64,000 bases of DNA from CAYRTV01 sp964505785 (GTDB lineage Bacteria > Acidobacteriota > Aminicenantia > Aminicenantales > Aminicenantaceae): the NCBI GenBank assembly GCA_964505785.1, contig CAZDJZ010000001.1:248001-312000 (forward strand), read 5' to 3'. Position 1 is the stretch's first letter. Every line of letters begins with the position of its first letter. Below, in pieces: positions 26,604-35,040 of this stretch. The position numbers and the translations under genes were made by a program. The notes under the pieces are model-generated. The model saw nothing but the letters and a program-made list of their open reading frames with translations, searched no databases and had not been told where the DNA came from.

Positions 26604-27068
26604 ATGATAAAAGATTGGAAAAAAGAATTAGCCGGATTATTTGATGAATACCGGATTATTCTTTCCAGTCAAAAAGATGTCCTGGAAGATTTTAATCAGT
26701 TCTGCGAATTTATCGTTGAGCCGGCTTTTGAGAATCTGCAGGATGAACTCCGTGAATACGGAACCCGGGCGAAAATTATCATGGTCAAAGGAAAATTCAT
26801 TTCCCTTGTCATCTATTATGGGAAGTCCCGGATTGATCATTTCCAATATATGCTGGAGCTGCCCAGGAAAGCTGTGGAGATGCGATTGCGGCTGCGTCTT
26901 AAAGGACGAAAAACCAGGCAGGCTGCCCCTGAGGAATCCATTGAAAGATTTCTTCCAGACGTAACCCCTGAACAAGTCATGAAGCTGGATAAGGAAAATT
27001 TAATTTTGGATGTCATCGAGCATTATCGTGATTTTATTTTTTCATCGGAAGCAGCAGTGAATGAATAG
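26604..27068 (+). CDS. Conserved-looking hypothetical protein
   Basis: Protein of 154 residues, soluble and charged, with no signal, membrane segment or known motif. The N-terminal half (DEYRIILSSQKDVLEDFNQFCEFIV) is helical; the middle (KIIMVKGKFISLVIYYGKSRIDHF) looks like paired strands; a basic stretch (RLRLRLKGRKTRQ) follows. ATG at 26604 has GGGGAG upstream and is preferred to the frame start at 26559. The stop directly abuts pgeF, so the two genes are co-transcribed and perhaps linked in function. I do not recognise it. Confidence 0.7.
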   Translation: MIKDWKKELAGLFDEYRIILSSQKDVLEDFNQFCEFIVEPAFENLQDELREYGTRAKIIMVKGKFISLVIYYGKSRIDHFQYMLELPRKAVEMRLRLRLKGRKTRQAAPEESIERFLPDVTPEQVMKLDKENLILDVIEHYRDFIFSSEAAVNE

Positions 27069-27749
27069 ATGGAGAGCGCACGAATCTTTCAAGTTCAGGA
27101 GCTATCACAATTCGCCTTTGTTTATCATGGTTTCGGCAACCGTTTTTTTAATAGAAAGCAGTTGGCAAAGCAGGCTCCAAATTTTAAGTTTGCTTTGTTA
27201 AATCAAATTCATTCCGATATTATTATCCGCGTGGATGCGGTCCCGGGAAGTCCTCCCGCCGGAGATGCCTGCATAACAGCGGAACCGGGATTAATGCTGG
27301 TTATTCAGACAGCGGATTGTTTGCCCATATTATTGCTGGATCCCGGCCGGAAAGTGATAGGGGCTGCGCATTGCGGGTGGAAGGGGACGGCAATGGGACT
27401 GGCTTCCAAAATGGTTAAGGCGATGGCGGATGAATTCTCATGTAAAAAAGAAAATATTTTTGCGGCTATGGGCCCATGTATTGGCTCATCCCGTTATCAG
27501 GTGGGGGAGGATGTCCGCCGGGTGTTTCGGCAAAACCGGCGGGATAAGGCGGGTTTTTCTATTTCAGGAGATGGGCTTTATTTGGATTTAAAGCAAGCCA
27601 ACCGGAAACAACTCCAGAGTTCCGGAGTGGAAAAGATTTTCACAATCGGGAACTGCACTTACTCCGAACCCGGCTGCTGTTCATACCGGCGTGACGGCGC
27701 CGCTGCAGGGCGAATGCTGAGTTTTATCGGCATGCGTAATCTTCCATAA
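27069..27749 (+). CDS. pgeF: PgeF/YfiH-LACC1 family purine nucleoside phosphorylase / multicopper-like oxidoreductase fold
   Basis: Family member of 226 residues. The zinc-site residues of YfiH/LACC1 are visible: His in NQIHSD (about residue 48), Cys in TADCLPI (about 85) and His in GAAHCGWKG (about 102), plus MGPCIGSSRYQVG and the C-terminal RRDG. Members act on adenosine and inosine, and PgeF homologues also remove misincorporated L-Ser from peptidoglycan precursors. Which activity holds here is open, although Ddl and MltG are encoded in the same window. It starts right after the stop of the hypothetical gene and lies 57 bases before purC. Confidence 0.88.
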   Translation: MESARIFQVQELSQFAFVYHGFGNRFFNRKQLAKQAPNFKFALLNQIHSDIIIRVDAVPGSPPAGDACITAEPGLMLVIQTADCLPILLLDPGRKVIGAAHCGWKGTAMGLASKMVKAMADEFSCKKENIFAAMGPCIGSSRYQVGEDVRRVFRQNRRDKAGFSISGDGLYLDLKQANRKQLQSSGVEKIFTIGNCTYSEPGCCSYRRDGAAAGRMLSFIGMRNLP

Positions 27750-27806
27750 TAAATCCGTCTTGCTTTTTATGGATAAATTATTTATGCTTTTCAAAACGAG
27801 GTCAAT

Positions 27807-28697
27807 ATGAGTAAACAATCAGAAATCAAAATTCCGGAACTTCGGGAATTCAAAAAAGGGAAAGTCAGGGATATTTATGAGTTGGAGGACAAACTTCTTT
27901 TTGTCGCGACCGACCGGATTTCAGCCTTTGATTTTGTGCTTCCTTCTTTAATCCCGGAAAAAGGGAAAGTGCTTACACAGCTGTCCAAGTTTTGGTTCAA
28001 TTATACATCACTGGTTTGTCCGAACCATTTTATTACGGATGATGTCAATGATTTTCCTCCGATTATCCACAAGTACCGGACGGTTCTGGATAAACGCTCT
28101 ATGTTGGTGCGGAAAACCGAAGTGCTTCCGGCGGAATGTATCGTACGCGGGTATATAGCGGGCTCAGGATGGAAGGAATACCAGAAAACCGGAAAAATTT
28201 GCGGCGTTAAATTGCCTTCCGGATTAAAGGAAGGCGACCGCCTGGATGATGTGATCTTCACTCCTTCAACCAAAGCTGAAGAAGGCCTGCATGATGAAAA
28301 CATCTCGTTTAAAGAAATGCAGAAAATTGTGGGAGAAAATTTAGCCGCCAAAATGAAAGATGTCAGTATCGAGCTTTACCAAAAAGCTTCTCTCCATGCT
28401 TTATCCAAAGGAATAATTATCGCGGATACCAAGTTTGAATTCGGCTTGTTGAATGATGAGCTGTTTTTGATAGATGAAGTCCTGACGCCTGATTCATCCC
28501 GTTTTTGGCCGGTAGACCGGTACACTCCCGGTGGAACACAGCCAAGCCTGGATAAGCAGTTTGTCCGGGATTATCTGTCCCAGACCGGCTGGGATAAGAA
28601 ATCCGAACCGCCGGAACTGCCGGCATCTATCATCCGTCAAACCGCTGAAAGATATCTTGAGATTTACAGGCTTCTGACAGGTGAAGATCAGCTTTGA
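27807..28697 (+). CDS. purC: SAICAR synthase
   Basis: Phosphoribosylaminoimidazole-succinocarboxamide synthase, the purine pathway step joining CAIR and aspartate with ATP. The 296 residues match the longer form found in yeast and many bacteria: GKVRDIYEL, FVATDRISAFD, ECIVRGYIAGSGWKEYQ, and IADTKFEFGL followed by LIDEVLTPDSSRFWP. GAGG precedes the ATG. No other pur gene is adjacent; it sits in a housekeeping run between pgeF and a PHP phosphoesterase, possibly one operon. Confidence 0.96.
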   Translation: MSKQSEIKIPELREFKKGKVRDIYELEDKLLFVATDRISAFDFVLPSLIPEKGKVLTQLSKFWFNYTSLVCPNHFITDDVNDFPPIIHKYRTVLDKRSMLVRKTEVLPAECIVRGYIAGSGWKEYQKTGKICGVKLPSGLKEGDRLDDVIFTPSTKAEEGLHDENISFKEMQKIVGENLAAKMKDVSIELYQKASLHALSKGIIIADTKFEFGLLNDELFLIDEVLTPDSSRFWPVDRYTPGGTQPSLDKQFVRDYLSQTGWDKKSEPPELPASIIRQTAERYLEIYRLLTGEDQL

Positions 28698-28703
28698 AAA
28701 TCA

Positions 28704-29591
28704 ATGAAGGACGGTCCTGTCGATCTGCATATTCATTCTAATAAAAGCAATGATGGTGATTTCAGCCTGAACCATATATTCCGCCTTGCCGCGGAAAATA
28801 AATTCCGTGCTGTTTCAATCGCCGACCATGATACGGTGGCTGCATATCCTGAGGCTTTGGAAAAAGGCAAGGAATACGGAGTGGAGGTTATTCCGGGGAT
28901 TGAATTGACTACGTTGTATGAAAACCGGGAGTTTCATCTTCTGCTCCCCTTTGTCGATTGGAAATCCGAAAAGCTCCACAAAATTCTTGGAACTGTTCGC
29001 CGGAAACGCTTAGAGGAGGCTGGAGCCAGGATTGAACGGCTGCGGGAAGCAGGATTCAATATTCATCTAAGTCAGGTTGAAGCGGCAGCCGCTCCTTTCC
29101 CCCCCCTGGGCGTGACAATAGCACACGTGGTGCTGGAAACGGCGGCTGACCAGCCGGCGGGGCTGATAAAAAAATATCTACATCTTCCGGATAAAAGAAT
29201 AGCTCCCTATCAATTTTACAGTGACTATTTTTCCGAAGGAATGCCCGCGCATGTTCCTAGAAAAAATATTCAGATCGTGGATGTCTTAAGCCAGTTGGAT
29301 GAAACCGGCGGAGTGCCGGTGCTGGCCCATCCCGGAGCTCCTTTCCAGAATATCACTGCGGCTGAGTTGCGGGAATTGAAGCAAAAGGGATTGGCCGGGC
29401 TTGAGGTCTATACTTCTTACCATGACAGCATGAAAACGGATTTTTATAAGCAGCAGGCAAAGGCATTGGATTTAGTGGCTACGGCCGGTTCTGATTTTCA
29501 TGGGTCTATCAAGCCGGATATTCCTTTTGGGTTCATCAAAGACGGGAACTACAAGATGGTTGAGGCCTTAAAAGCGAGGAGAGCCGATTGA
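28704..29591 (+). CDS. PHP-domain phosphoesterase (RNase AM/TrpH-like)
   Basis: Metal-dependent phosphoesterase of 295 residues. Polymerase-and-histidinol-phosphatase motifs are present in order: DLHIHSNKSNDG, SIADHDTVAAY, VIPGIELTT, PVLAHPGAP and AGSDFHG, supplying the His/Asp/Glu metal ligands. Homologues such as E. coli TrpH/YciV cleave nucleoside 3',5'-bisphosphates and trim RNA 5' ends. It begins 6 bases after the purC stop, and its stop overlaps the next gene's TTG start. A DNA polymerase accessory role is unlikely because no polymerase domain is present. Confidence 0.88.
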   Translation: MKDGPVDLHIHSNKSNDGDFSLNHIFRLAAENKFRAVSIADHDTVAAYPEALEKGKEYGVEVIPGIELTTLYENREFHLLLPFVDWKSEKLHKILGTVRRKRLEEAGARIERLREAGFNIHLSQVEAAAAPFPPLGVTIAHVVLETAADQPAGLIKKYLHLPDKRIAPYQFYSDYFSEGMPAHVPRKNIQIVDVLSQLDETGGVPVLAHPGAPFQNITAAELRELKQKGLAGLEVYTSYHDSMKTDFYKQQAKALDLVATAGSDFHGSIKPDIPFGFIKDGNYKMVEALKARRAD

Positions 29592-30100
29592 TTTCCAATT
29601 GGCTGGATGTTCTGCTGCTTCTGATTGCAGCGGTTTTTTTTATTTTGGGCTTGTTTAAAGGGTTCGTCCGCCAGCTTATAGGGTTGGCTGCGATCATAGC
29701 GGGGCTGACGGCGGCGCTGATTTATTATCCTCACGTCGCCATTCTGTTCGAGCCGCTGGTGGCCAGGGACGTGTTTTCTCATTTTTTGGCTTTTGCCGCT
29801 GTTTTCCTGGCTTTTCTTTGCTTGGGATGGATGATTTCCCGGATAATCGGGCGTGTTTTTAAAGGACCTATGAAATTTTTTGATCATATCCTTGGGGGGG
29901 CTATGGGGATTCTTAAAGGAGTCTTGCTGTGCGGGATCATTTGTTTTTCCTTATTGGTTTTTCCGGTGACTGACGGAGTTTTGAAGGAATCTTCTTTAGC
30001 GCCGCTTTGCTTGAAAATGACCCGCTATGCAGTGGGTGTTATTCCCCAGGAATTGAAAGACCAATTTAGGCAGACGTATCATGAGATCGCGGGAAAGTGA
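29588..30100 (+). CDS. cvpA: CvpA family membrane protein
   Basis: Inner-membrane protein of 170 residues with about four transmembrane segments. WLDVLLLLIAAVFFILGLFKGF near the N-terminus is the CvpA signature (DxxxxxxxxxxxxxGxxxG), and FDHILGGAMGILKGVL is the conserved second block. Homologues are needed for colicin V production and envelope stress tolerance. The start is a TTG overlapping the previous stop (TTGA), supported by AGGAGAG 4 bases upstream; no ATG with a better site is near the N-terminus. Confidence 0.85.
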   Translation: MISNWLDVLLLLIAAVFFILGLFKGFVRQLIGLAAIIAGLTAALIYYPHVAILFEPLVARDVFSHFLAFAAVFLAFLCLGWMISRIIGRVFKGPMKFFDHILGGAMGILKGVLLCGIICFSLLVFPVTDGVLKESSLAPLCLKMTRYAVGVIPQELKDQFRQTYHEIAGK

Positions 30101-30106
30101 GAAAAA

Positions 30107-30331
30107 ATGACCAAAGAATATAGAGACCTAAGCCTTCATCAGAAAATGTCCATATTGGCGCAGGAACTGGTTGAAAAAGATTTGCCTCTGAAAGAATCCA
30201 TAAAAGAATTTGAGAAGCTGTTTATTAAATCCGCAGAAAAGAAATTCCATGGGAATAAAACGCGTATGGCTGAAGCCATGGGGATCCACCGCAATACACT
30301 GCATAATCTCTATAAATCCCTCGACCTGTAA
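30107..30331 (+). CDS. Small Fis-type HTH DNA-binding protein
   Basis: Protein of 74 residues. The C-terminal 30 residues (GNKTRMAEAMGIHRNTLHNLYKSLDL) form a Fis/HTH_8 helix-turn-helix like the end of NtrC-family activators. The N-terminal part is helical and acidic and may dimerise, as in E. coli Fis (98 residues), which bends DNA. No AAA+ or receiver domain is present. It follows cvpA by 6 bases and ends 71 bases before the first CIRCE operator, so it is the last gene of the pgeF-purC-cvpA run. Whether it is a nucleoid protein or a specific regulator cannot be read. Confidence 0.82.
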   Translation: MTKEYRDLSLHQKMSILAQELVEKDLPLKESIKEFEKLFIKSAEKKFHGNKTRMAEAMGIHRNTLHNLYKSLDL

Positions 30332-30402
30332 TCGAGAATGATCTGAAAGAGTTATTCCGGGGCTTGAACAACAGGCCCTGAGGGCTTATGCGTTCCGGGA
30401 AA

Positions 30403-30429
30403 TTAGCACTCTTTATGAAAGATTGCTAA
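30403..30429 (+). promoter_or_regulatory. CIRCE operator 1 (HrcA site)
   Basis: TTAGCACTC-N9-GATTGCTAA: the left half is a perfect match to the CIRCE consensus and the right half differs at one base from GAGTGCTAA. It lies just upstream of the groES promoter -35 box. Confidence 0.92.
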
Positions 30430-30436
30430 TTTCAGC

Positions 30437-30465
30437 TTGACAAGGTGCTTGAATTATCCTATTAT
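30437..30465 (+). promoter_or_regulatory. groESL promoter
   Basis: TTGACA (30437-30442), 17-base spacer, TATTAT (30460-30465): a near-consensus vegetative sigma factor promoter. The -10 box overlaps the first two bases of CIRCE operator 2, so HrcA binding there should block initiation. Confidence 0.9.
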
Positions 30466-30490
30466 AGCACTCTCTTTAGCTGTCTGCTAA
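30464..30490 (+). promoter_or_regulatory. CIRCE operator 2 (diverged HrcA site)
   Basis: ATAGCACTC-N9-GTCTGCTAA: one mismatch in the left half and two in the right half relative to TTAGCACTC-N9-GAGTGCTAA. It covers the -10 edge and transcription start, the usual CIRCE location. Confidence 0.82.
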
Positions 30491-30517
30491 AATCAATACT
30501 TAAGAAAGGAGGCATAA

Positions 30518-30802
30518 ATGAAAATTATCCCTTTGTATGACAGAGTTCTTTTGAAGCGTTCTGAAGAGAAGGAAACGAAAAAGGGCGGCATTATCATTCC
30601 TGATACCGCCAAGGAAAAACCGCTTGAAGCTGAAGTTGTCGAAGTCGGTAAAGGACGGATTGAGGGTGATAAAGTCATCCCCCTGGAAGTGAAAAAGGGA
30701 GACCGTGTCTTGATCGGAAAGTTCAGTGGAACGGAAGTGGCTATTGCAGATGAAGAATTCGTGATAGTCCGGGAAGATGAAATTCTAGCCAAAATTTCCT
30801 AA
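30518..30802 (+). CDS. groES: Co-chaperonin GroES
   Basis: Cytoplasmic co-chaperonin of 94 residues forming the heptameric lid on GroEL. PLYDRVLLKRSEEKETKKGG, with the mobile loop GGIIIPDTAKEKP, is the family signature; VGKGRIEGDKVIPLEVKKGD and VREDEILAKIS follow. AAAGGAGG lies 6 bases before the ATG. It is controlled by the double CIRCE promoter and lies 24 bases before groEL, forming a bicistronic HrcA-regulated heat-shock operon. Confidence 0.98.
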   Translation: MKIIPLYDRVLLKRSEEKETKKGGIIIPDTAKEKPLEAEVVEVGKGRIEGDKVIPLEVKKGDRVLIGKFSGTEVAIADEEFVIVREDEILAKIS

Positions 30803-30826
30803 TTAAGTAAAAAGGAGGAGAATCAA

Positions 30827-32461
30827 ATGGCAAAAAAAATTACATTAGGCGCTGATGCAAGGCAGTCTCTTTTAAAAGGAGTGAATGCCTTGAGCAACGT
30901 TGTAAAGGAAACCCTGGGCCCCCGGGGAAAAAACATTGTTCTGGAGAAAAAGTTCGGATCTCCGACCAGCACCAAAGACGGAGTGACGGTGGCCAAAGAA
31001 ATAGAGTTGGAAGATCCCTTGGAAAACATGGGCGCCCAGCTGGTTAAGGAAGTTGCTTCGAAAACGTCCGATGTGGCCGGAGACGGCACAACAACGGCAA
31101 CCGTGCTGGCCCAAATTATCTATGGTGAAGGATTAAAATATGTGACAGCCGGGGCCAATCCAACCCTGATCAAAAAGGGAATAGACCAGGCAGTCGGTGC
31201 TGTGGTCGATAATATGAGAAACTTAAGCCGGGATGTCAGCGGTGATATGATCGCCCAGGTGGGTTCCATTTCCGCCAACAATGATGAATCTATCGGAAAA
31301 ATCATAGCCGAAGCTATGGATAAGGTTGGTAAAGACGGCGTTATTACTGTTGAAGAAGCCAAGGGGTTGGAAACCAACATGGAAGTCGTTGAAGGAATGC
31401 AGTTCGACCGCGGTTATCTCTCGCCCTATTTCATAACGGATTCCGATAGAATGGAATGTGTATTGGAAAATCCCGTCGTTCTTCTGCATGAAAAGAAAAT
31501 AAGCAATTTGCGGGAAATGCTGCCTTTATTGGAAAACGTTGCCAAGATGAACCGGCCGCTCTTGATTCTGGCTGAAGATGTGGAAGGCGAAGCCCTGGCT
31601 ACTTTGGTGGTCAATAAACTGAAAGGCACTTTCCAGTGTGTAGCAGTCAAGGCCCCTGGTTTTGGTGACCGCAGAAAGGCCATGCTGGAAGACATTGCGG
31701 TTTTAACCGGAGGACAGGTTATTACTGAAGATATCGGGGTCAAATTGGAGAATGTGACGATGGACTGGCTGGGTGAAGCCAAGAAAGTGGTTGTGGATAA
31801 AGACAATACTACGATCGTGGAAGGCATGGGCAGTACGGAAAACGTTCAAGCCCGCATCAAGCAGATCCGGACCCAGATTGAGGAAACCACTTCCGATTAC
31901 GACCGTGAAAAACTGCAGGAACGTTTGGCAAAATTAGTCGGCGGGGTAGCTTTGATTAAAGTCGGCGCCGCAACTGAAACCGAATTAAAAGAGAAAAAGG
32001 CCCGCGTGGAAGACGCCATGCACGCGACTAAAGCCGCCGTGGAGGAAGGCATTGTTCCCGGAGGCGGTGTTGCCATGCTGCGCAGCCAGAAATCGCTGGA
32101 TAACTTGAAGCTGGAAGGTGATATGAAAATAGGAGTGGATATCGTCCGCCGTGCTCTGGAAGAACCCCTGCGCCAGATCGCTAGAAACGCCGGCTTTGAA
32201 GGATCGATTGTTGTTGAAAAGGTCAAAGAGAAAAAAGAAGCTGAATTTGGTTTTAATGCCCTGAACGAGAAGTATGAAGATTTAGTGAAAAGCGGGGTGC
32301 TGGATCCTACTAAAGTGGTGCGGACGGCGATTCAAAATGCCGCCAGCATTGCCGGACTGCTGCTGACAACAGAAGGATTAATTGCGGATATCCCTGAAGA
32401 AAATAAATCCGAAGGCGGTCCGCCGATGCCTCCTGGAGGAGGAATGGGAGGAATGTACTAA
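30827..32461 (+). CDS. groEL: Chaperonin GroEL
   Basis: 60-kDa chaperonin of 544 residues forming double heptameric rings that fold proteins with ATP. GADARQSLLKGVNALSNVVK, the ATP site TLGPRGKNIVLEK, GDGTTTATVLAQ, and the C-terminal signature AxxEGIVPGGGVA (here AAVEEGIVPGGGVA) are present. The tail ends in the Gly-Met repeat GGGMGGMY typical of canonical GroEL. Length is standard. AAGGAGGAG precedes the ATG. An intrinsic terminator follows at 32491-32527. Transcribed with groES under HrcA control. Confidence 0.99.
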   Translation: MAKKITLGADARQSLLKGVNALSNVVKETLGPRGKNIVLEKKFGSPTSTKDGVTVAKEIELEDPLENMGAQLVKEVASKTSDVAGDGTTTATVLAQIIYGEGLKYVTAGANPTLIKKGIDQAVGAVVDNMRNLSRDVSGDMIAQVGSISANNDESIGKIIAEAMDKVGKDGVITVEEAKGLETNMEVVEGMQFDRGYLSPYFITDSDRMECVLENPVVLLHEKKISNLREMLPLLENVAKMNRPLLILAEDVEGEALATLVVNKLKGTFQCVAVKAPGFGDRRKAMLEDIAVLTGGQVITEDIGVKLENVTMDWLGEAKKVVVDKDNTTIVEGMGSTENVQARIKQIRTQIEETTSDYDREKLQERLAKLVGGVALIKVGAATETELKEKKARVEDAMHATKAAVEEGIVPGGGVAMLRSQKSLDNLKLEGDMKIGVDIVRRALEEPLRQIARNAGFEGSIVVEKVKEKKEAEFGFNALNEKYEDLVKSGVLDPTKVVRTAIQNAASIAGLLLTTEGLIADIPEENKSEGGPPMPPGGGMGGMY

Positions 32462-32490
32462 TCGAATAACCGCTCGACAAGAATCCATAA

Positions 32491-32527
32491 AGCCCCGTGG
32501 TTTAATTGAATCACGGGGCTTTTTTTT
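32491..32527 (+). terminator. groESL intrinsic terminator
   Basis: AGCCCCGTG (32491-32499) pairs with CACGGGGCT (32512-32520) around a 12-base loop, followed by seven T residues. Confidence 0.93.
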
Positions 32528-32622
32528 GTTGGGATTCATTGTAAATACCCAAAGACGAAAACCGCAAAAATCATGAATTCCAAGGGTGACGTGTATGCCG
32601 GCTTTATGATATAAAAGTACGC

Positions 32623-34974
32623 ATGTTCAGATTGTTTGACCGTTATATTTTCCGGGAAACGATCCCTCCTTTTGTTCTCGGGCTGCTGGTCTATACCTTT
32701 GTGCTGCTGATGAATCAAATTCTGCTGCTCTCGGAAATGTTTATTGCCCGGGGAGTTTCTTTGAGAGTGGTTCTTTCCCTCCTGATTTTTTTGATTCCTT
32801 CCATCTTGGCTTTTAGTTTTCCCATGTCGGTTTTGATGGGAATTCTTGCCGGATTAAGCCGGATGTCCACCGATGCGGAGGTCACGGCCCTTCAAACTTT
32901 GGGTATAGGATATCACCGCTTATTGCGGCCGGTATTGATTTTTTCTTTTATGGGATGGATTTTAACTTCATTTTTGACCTTATATCTTGCCCCCAGAGCT
33001 AATTATAAGTGGGTTCAAACATTATCTCAATCGGTATTAGCTAAAGCCCAGATTGACATCAAACCCCGGGAATTTTACGAATCGATTCCGCATACCGTGA
33101 TTTATCTGCAGGATATTGCTCCGGATAAAAGCTGGAAAAATATTTTTGTCTATTTTACGAGGCCGCACCGGGAGCCGCAGCTGATCCTGGCATCCCGGGG
33201 AAGATTGAATTTTTTCCCTGAGAGAAAAAAGGCTGTGCTTGAACTTTATGAAGGAAGCATTCATGCCTACTCTCCAGCCAGCCCTGAAAAATACAGCGTC
33301 ACGATGTTTGAGCGGCTAGAAGAGGAATTGAATATTGAAAACATTTTTCCCAATCCCAGCCAGGAAAAACGGGAGCGTGAAAAAGATATTCTTGAGCTGT
33401 ATGCCGGTCTGGATAATCTTGAAACCCGAATGGAAAAATTTCCCGATTCAGAAAAAGAGTCCCCATTATTTAAGAGCATGATGCGTCAAATGAGGACCTA
33501 CAAGGTTGAGATCCATAAGAAATGGGCTTTGCCTTTTGCCTGTATTATTTTCGCTTTTCTGGGGATTTCGCTGGGCGTGACCACACGCAAAGGCGGCCGC
33601 ACAAGTGGTTTTACTTTAAGTATTGCCATTATCATTTTTTATTATATTTTGATTCAGGCGGGGGCAAGCCTGGCTGTTGAAGGCCGGATATCTGCTTTTA
33701 TCGGGATTTGGAGCGCCAATATTATATTAGGTCTTATCAGTTTTTATGCTTTTTTTTCCGCCGAAAAGGAATTACACTGGCAGAAAATGCTGCGGTGGAT
33801 AAGAAAGCGGTTTCCAAGCTGGAAAAGCCGCGGCTTTTCCCTTGAATTACCCCGGATATCCCTGCGTTTTCCCAATATTCTCGACCGGTATACCGGCCGG
33901 AAATATTTATCTGTTTTTATCCTGGTTTTTGTCAGCACCTTATCCTTGTTTATTATCATCACCTTTTTTGATCAAATCGATAATCTATACGAGCATAATC
34001 AGCCGCTTTCTCTTTTTTTCGAATATATTTGGTATAAAACTCCTGATTTTGTTCATTATGTCTTGCCGATTTCCGCTTTGACAGCCGTATTGCTGAGTCT
34101 CGGACTGATGACGAAATTTAATGAAATAACCGCGATGAAGGCATCCGGTATCAGTTTATACCGAACCGTGCTTCCGGTATTGTTTCTCTCCGGGATGGTC
34201 AGTTTTTTTTCTTTCTATCTTCAGGAAAATATTCTGCCGTATTCAAACAAAAAAGCCGAAGAAACCTGGAACCGGATCAATAACATTCCTCCGCGGAGCT
34301 ATAACCGTCTAGACCGAAGGTGGGTCATGGGAAAAAATCAAGAAAGGATCTATTATGATGGACTGCGGATGTATTACTATAATTACTATGATCCTATCGC
34401 ATCGGTATTTAGTCATATAACCATTCTGGAAATAAATTCCTTTGACTGGTCGATTACACGCAGGATTTACGCAGACATGGGGACCTTAAATGGTCATGAC
34501 CTCTTGATGAAAAACGCCTGGATCAGGCGTTTTTCGGATGGCAAACCCAGTGAATTCACCCAGCTGGAGGAAAGCGTCCTGTTATTAAATGAAGCCAAAG
34601 ATTATTTCATCAGGGAGTGGAAGGAACCGGATCAGATGAATTATTCAGAATTGAAGCAGTATATCCTTAGTATCGAAGAAAGACGGTTCGATACGATCCG
34701 GCTCGAAGTCGATCTGCATTCCAAAATCTCTTTTCCCATGGTGAGTTTGATAATGACTTTGCTGGCTATTCCTTTTGCTTTTTCCATGGGCAAACGCGGA
34801 GCCCTGTTCGGAATCGGGCTGAGTTTGATCATCGCTATGATTTATTGGGGAGCTATTGGCGTTTTTCAAAGCATGGGGTACGCCGGTTACTTGCAGCCTT
34901 TTCTGGCGGCCTGGGGGCCAAATTTTATCTTCGGCTTGGTAGGATTGTATTTTATGCTGACATTGAGAACCTAG
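32623..34974 (+). CDS. Fused LptF-LptG lipopolysaccharide export permease
   Basis: Inner-membrane component of the Lpt bridge, 783 residues, with two complete YjgP/YjgQ-family halves in one chain. Half 1 (about 1-385) starts FDRYIFRETIPPFVLGLLVY and contains SFPMSVLMGILAGLSRMSTD. Half 2 (about 418-783) starts LDRYTGRKYLSVFILVF and contains VLPISALTAVLLSLGLMTKF. Each half has a periplasmic beta-jellyroll between transmembrane pairs. Normally LptF and LptG are separate genes forming a heterodimer with LptB. No ribosome binding site is visible before the ATG; a possible -10 TATGAT lies only 12 bases upstream, so the mRNA may be nearly leaderless. Confidence 0.9.
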   Translation: MFRLFDRYIFRETIPPFVLGLLVYTFVLLMNQILLLSEMFIARGVSLRVVLSLLIFLIPSILAFSFPMSVLMGILAGLSRMSTDAEVTALQTLGIGYHRLLRPVLIFSFMGWILTSFLTLYLAPRANYKWVQTLSQSVLAKAQIDIKPREFYESIPHTVIYLQDIAPDKSWKNIFVYFTRPHREPQLILASRGRLNFFPERKKAVLELYEGSIHAYSPASPEKYSVTMFERLEEELNIENIFPNPSQEKREREKDILELYAGLDNLETRMEKFPDSEKESPLFKSMMRQMRTYKVEIHKKWALPFACIIFAFLGISLGVTTRKGGRTSGFTLSIAIIIFYYILIQAGASLAVEGRISAFIGIWSANIILGLISFYAFFSAEKELHWQKMLRWIRKRFPSWKSRGFSLELPRISLRFPNILDRYTGRKYLSVFILVFVSTLSLFIIITFFDQIDNLYEHNQPLSLFFEYIWYKTPDFVHYVLPISALTAVLLSLGLMTKFNEITAMKASGISLYRTVLPVLFLSGMVSFFSFYLQENILPYSNKKAEETWNRINNIPPRSYNRLDRRWVMGKNQERIYYDGLRMYYYNYYDPIASVFSHITILEINSFDWSITRRIYADMGTLNGHDLLMKNAWIRRFSDGKPSEFTQLEESVLLLNEAKDYFIREWKEPDQMNYSELKQYILSIEERRFDTIRLEVDLHSKISFPMVSLIMTLLAIPFAFSMGKRGALFGIGLSLIIAMIYWGAIGVFQSMGYAGYLQPFLAAWGPNFIFGLVGLYFMLTLRT

Positions 34975-35028
34975 CCTGGCTTATTCACGGGCCGAAATGG
35001 CTGCTTTTTTATGAATAATCCAGGCTAG
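34971..35028. repeat. Dispersed repeat family A, shortest complete copy (58 bp)
   Basis: Left CTAGCCTGGCTTATTCAC, continuing GGGCC (beta end), and right ATGAATAATCCAGGCTAG (alpha end); the ends match as inverted repeats at 16 of 18 positions. It lies between the convergent lptFG and nuclease genes, beginning at the lptFG stop codon. Confidence 0.85.
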
Positions 35029-35040
35029 CCTCACCAGCGT

